A DNA stretch of 6,236 nucleotides, from contig JAFGPH010000389.1 of NCBI GenBank assembly GCA_016926135.1, positions 1-6,236 of the forward strand. The letters are read 5' to 3'. A program made the translations under genes and the position numbers. The stretch is from Deltaproteobacteria bacterium (lineage in GTDB: Bacteria; Desulfobacterota; DSM-4660; Desulfatiglandales; HGW-15). This document shows, piece after piece, positions 5,709 to 6,236 of this stretch. Each line of letters starts with the position of its first letter. Positions within the stretch are counted from its first letter, which is position 1. Under the pieces are notes generated by a model. The model did no database searches. It saw nothing but the letters and a program-made list of their open reading frames with translations, and was not told where the DNA came from.

Positions 5709-6236
5709 CTACTCTCCCAAATACACCTCGATCACCTTCCGGTTGGATGCGATCTCTTGCGGCTTCCCTTCAGCGATCTTGACGCCATGATCGAGCACCA
5801 TGATCCTGTCACACACGCTCATGATCGCTTTCATGACGTGCTCGATCATGAAGATCGTGATCCCTCGGTCCCGAATCTGTTTGACCAGTTCCATGGACTG
5901 GGCGACCTCAGCCGGGTTCAGTCCCGCCATCAACTCGTCCAGCAGCAGCAATTCGGGACTGGTGGCCAAACTCCTGGCTACCTCCAGTCGCTTCTGGTTG
6001 ACCAGGGTCAGGTCCCTGGCCGGGGTCATCCCTGCCGCGGACAACCCGACAAATTCCAACAGCGCCAGGGAATCCCTCTCCGCCTCCGAGCGATGGATGC
6101 TTTCGGACCTCCCGAACATCGATGCCAGCCATACATTCTCTAGGACCGTCATGTTGCCAAAGAGCTTGATGAGTTGAAAGGTTCTGGAGATCCCCCGCCT
6201 GCATATCTGGTTCGGCTTCAGGCGGGTGATGTTCTC
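5709..6236 (-). CDS. livG: Branched-chain amino acid-type ABC transporter ATPase, LivG-like (C-terminal part)
   Basis: The last 175 residues of a LivG-type ATPase; the N-terminus with Walker A lies beyond the right edge. The frame is open to the very last base. The upstream part encodes GISRTFQLIKLFGNMTVLEN (residues 15-34 of the fragment), which contains the Q-loop (Q21), so the ATG at 6152 is an internal Met and not the start. The signature region reads LTLVNQKRLEVARSLA (76-91) instead of LSGGQ. Walker B is LLLLDELMAGLNP (97-109), with DEL in place of the common DEP, and the switch His is in FMIEH (129-133). The LTL....KRLEVARALA form is known to me from one LivG subgroup, so this is a variant and not decay. 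It pairs with LivF, 4 nt downstream, to form the ATPase heterodimer. Confidence 0.93.
   Translation of the reverse strand, partial: ENITRLKPNQICRRGISRTFQLIKLFGNMTVLENVWLASMFGRSESIHRSEAERDSLALLEFVGLSAAGMTPARDLTLVNQKRLEVARSLATSPELLLLDELMAGLNPAEVAQSMELVKQIRDRGITIFMIEHVMKAIMSVCDRIMVLDHGVKIAEGKPQEIASNRKVIEVYLGE

Noticed and set aside
6150..6152. ATG at 6152 as the livG start
   Set aside because: The frame stays open to the window edge and encodes the RTFQ Q-loop region upstream, so this is an internal Met of a truncated gene.
5679..6177. Plus-strand open frames opposite livG and livF
   Set aside because: They are antisense to well-supported ABC ATPase genes and lack recognisable domains.

Overview
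This window looks like chromosomal DNA from a strictly anaerobic, moderately GC-rich bacterium, most likely a deltaproteobacterium (Desulfobacterota type). That placement is an inference. It rests on a benzoyl-CoA reductase/2-hydroxyacyl-CoA dehydratase family gene, a UPF0261 (Tm-1-like) gene, a Liv-type ABC transporter and degenerate intergenic repeat debris, including a GTCATTGCGAG-type element. No RNA gene, insertion sequence, CRISPR array or phage gene was seen.

All seven genes are on the minus strand, so transcription runs from the right edge to the left. From upstream to downstream they are: (1) livG-like ABC ATPase, cut by the right edge; (2) livF-like ABC ATPase, 4 nt after it; (3) a 102-nt gap with three inverted repeats, including a terminator-like hairpin; (4) a stand-alone response regulator; (5) a 350-nt gap with a weak terminator-like hairpin, a candidate sigma70-type promoter and a REP-like repeat fragment; (6) a UPF0261/Tm-1-like protein; (7) a short-chain dehydrogenase/reductase, 4 nt after it; (8) a 198-nt gap made partly of degenerate 8-10 bp tandem repeats; (9) a phytoene-desaturase-like FAD oxidoreductase with a strong ribosome binding site; (10) 21 nt later, the first 49 codons of a 2-hydroxyacyl-CoA dehydratase/benzoyl-CoA reductase family subunit, cut by the left edge.

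A working model, inferred from context only, is a catabolic locus. The Liv-type transporter would import an organic acid or amino acid. The SDR, the FAD oxidoreductase and the 2-hydroxyacyl-CoA dehydratase-like enzyme would then carry out redox and dehydration or ring-reduction steps on its CoA thioester. The UPF0261 protein has no established bacterial role that I can state, but its tight coupling to the SDR suggests a role in the same pathway. The response regulator has no DNA-binding domain, so it is more likely part of a phosphorelay or a protein-interaction regulator than a direct transcription factor.
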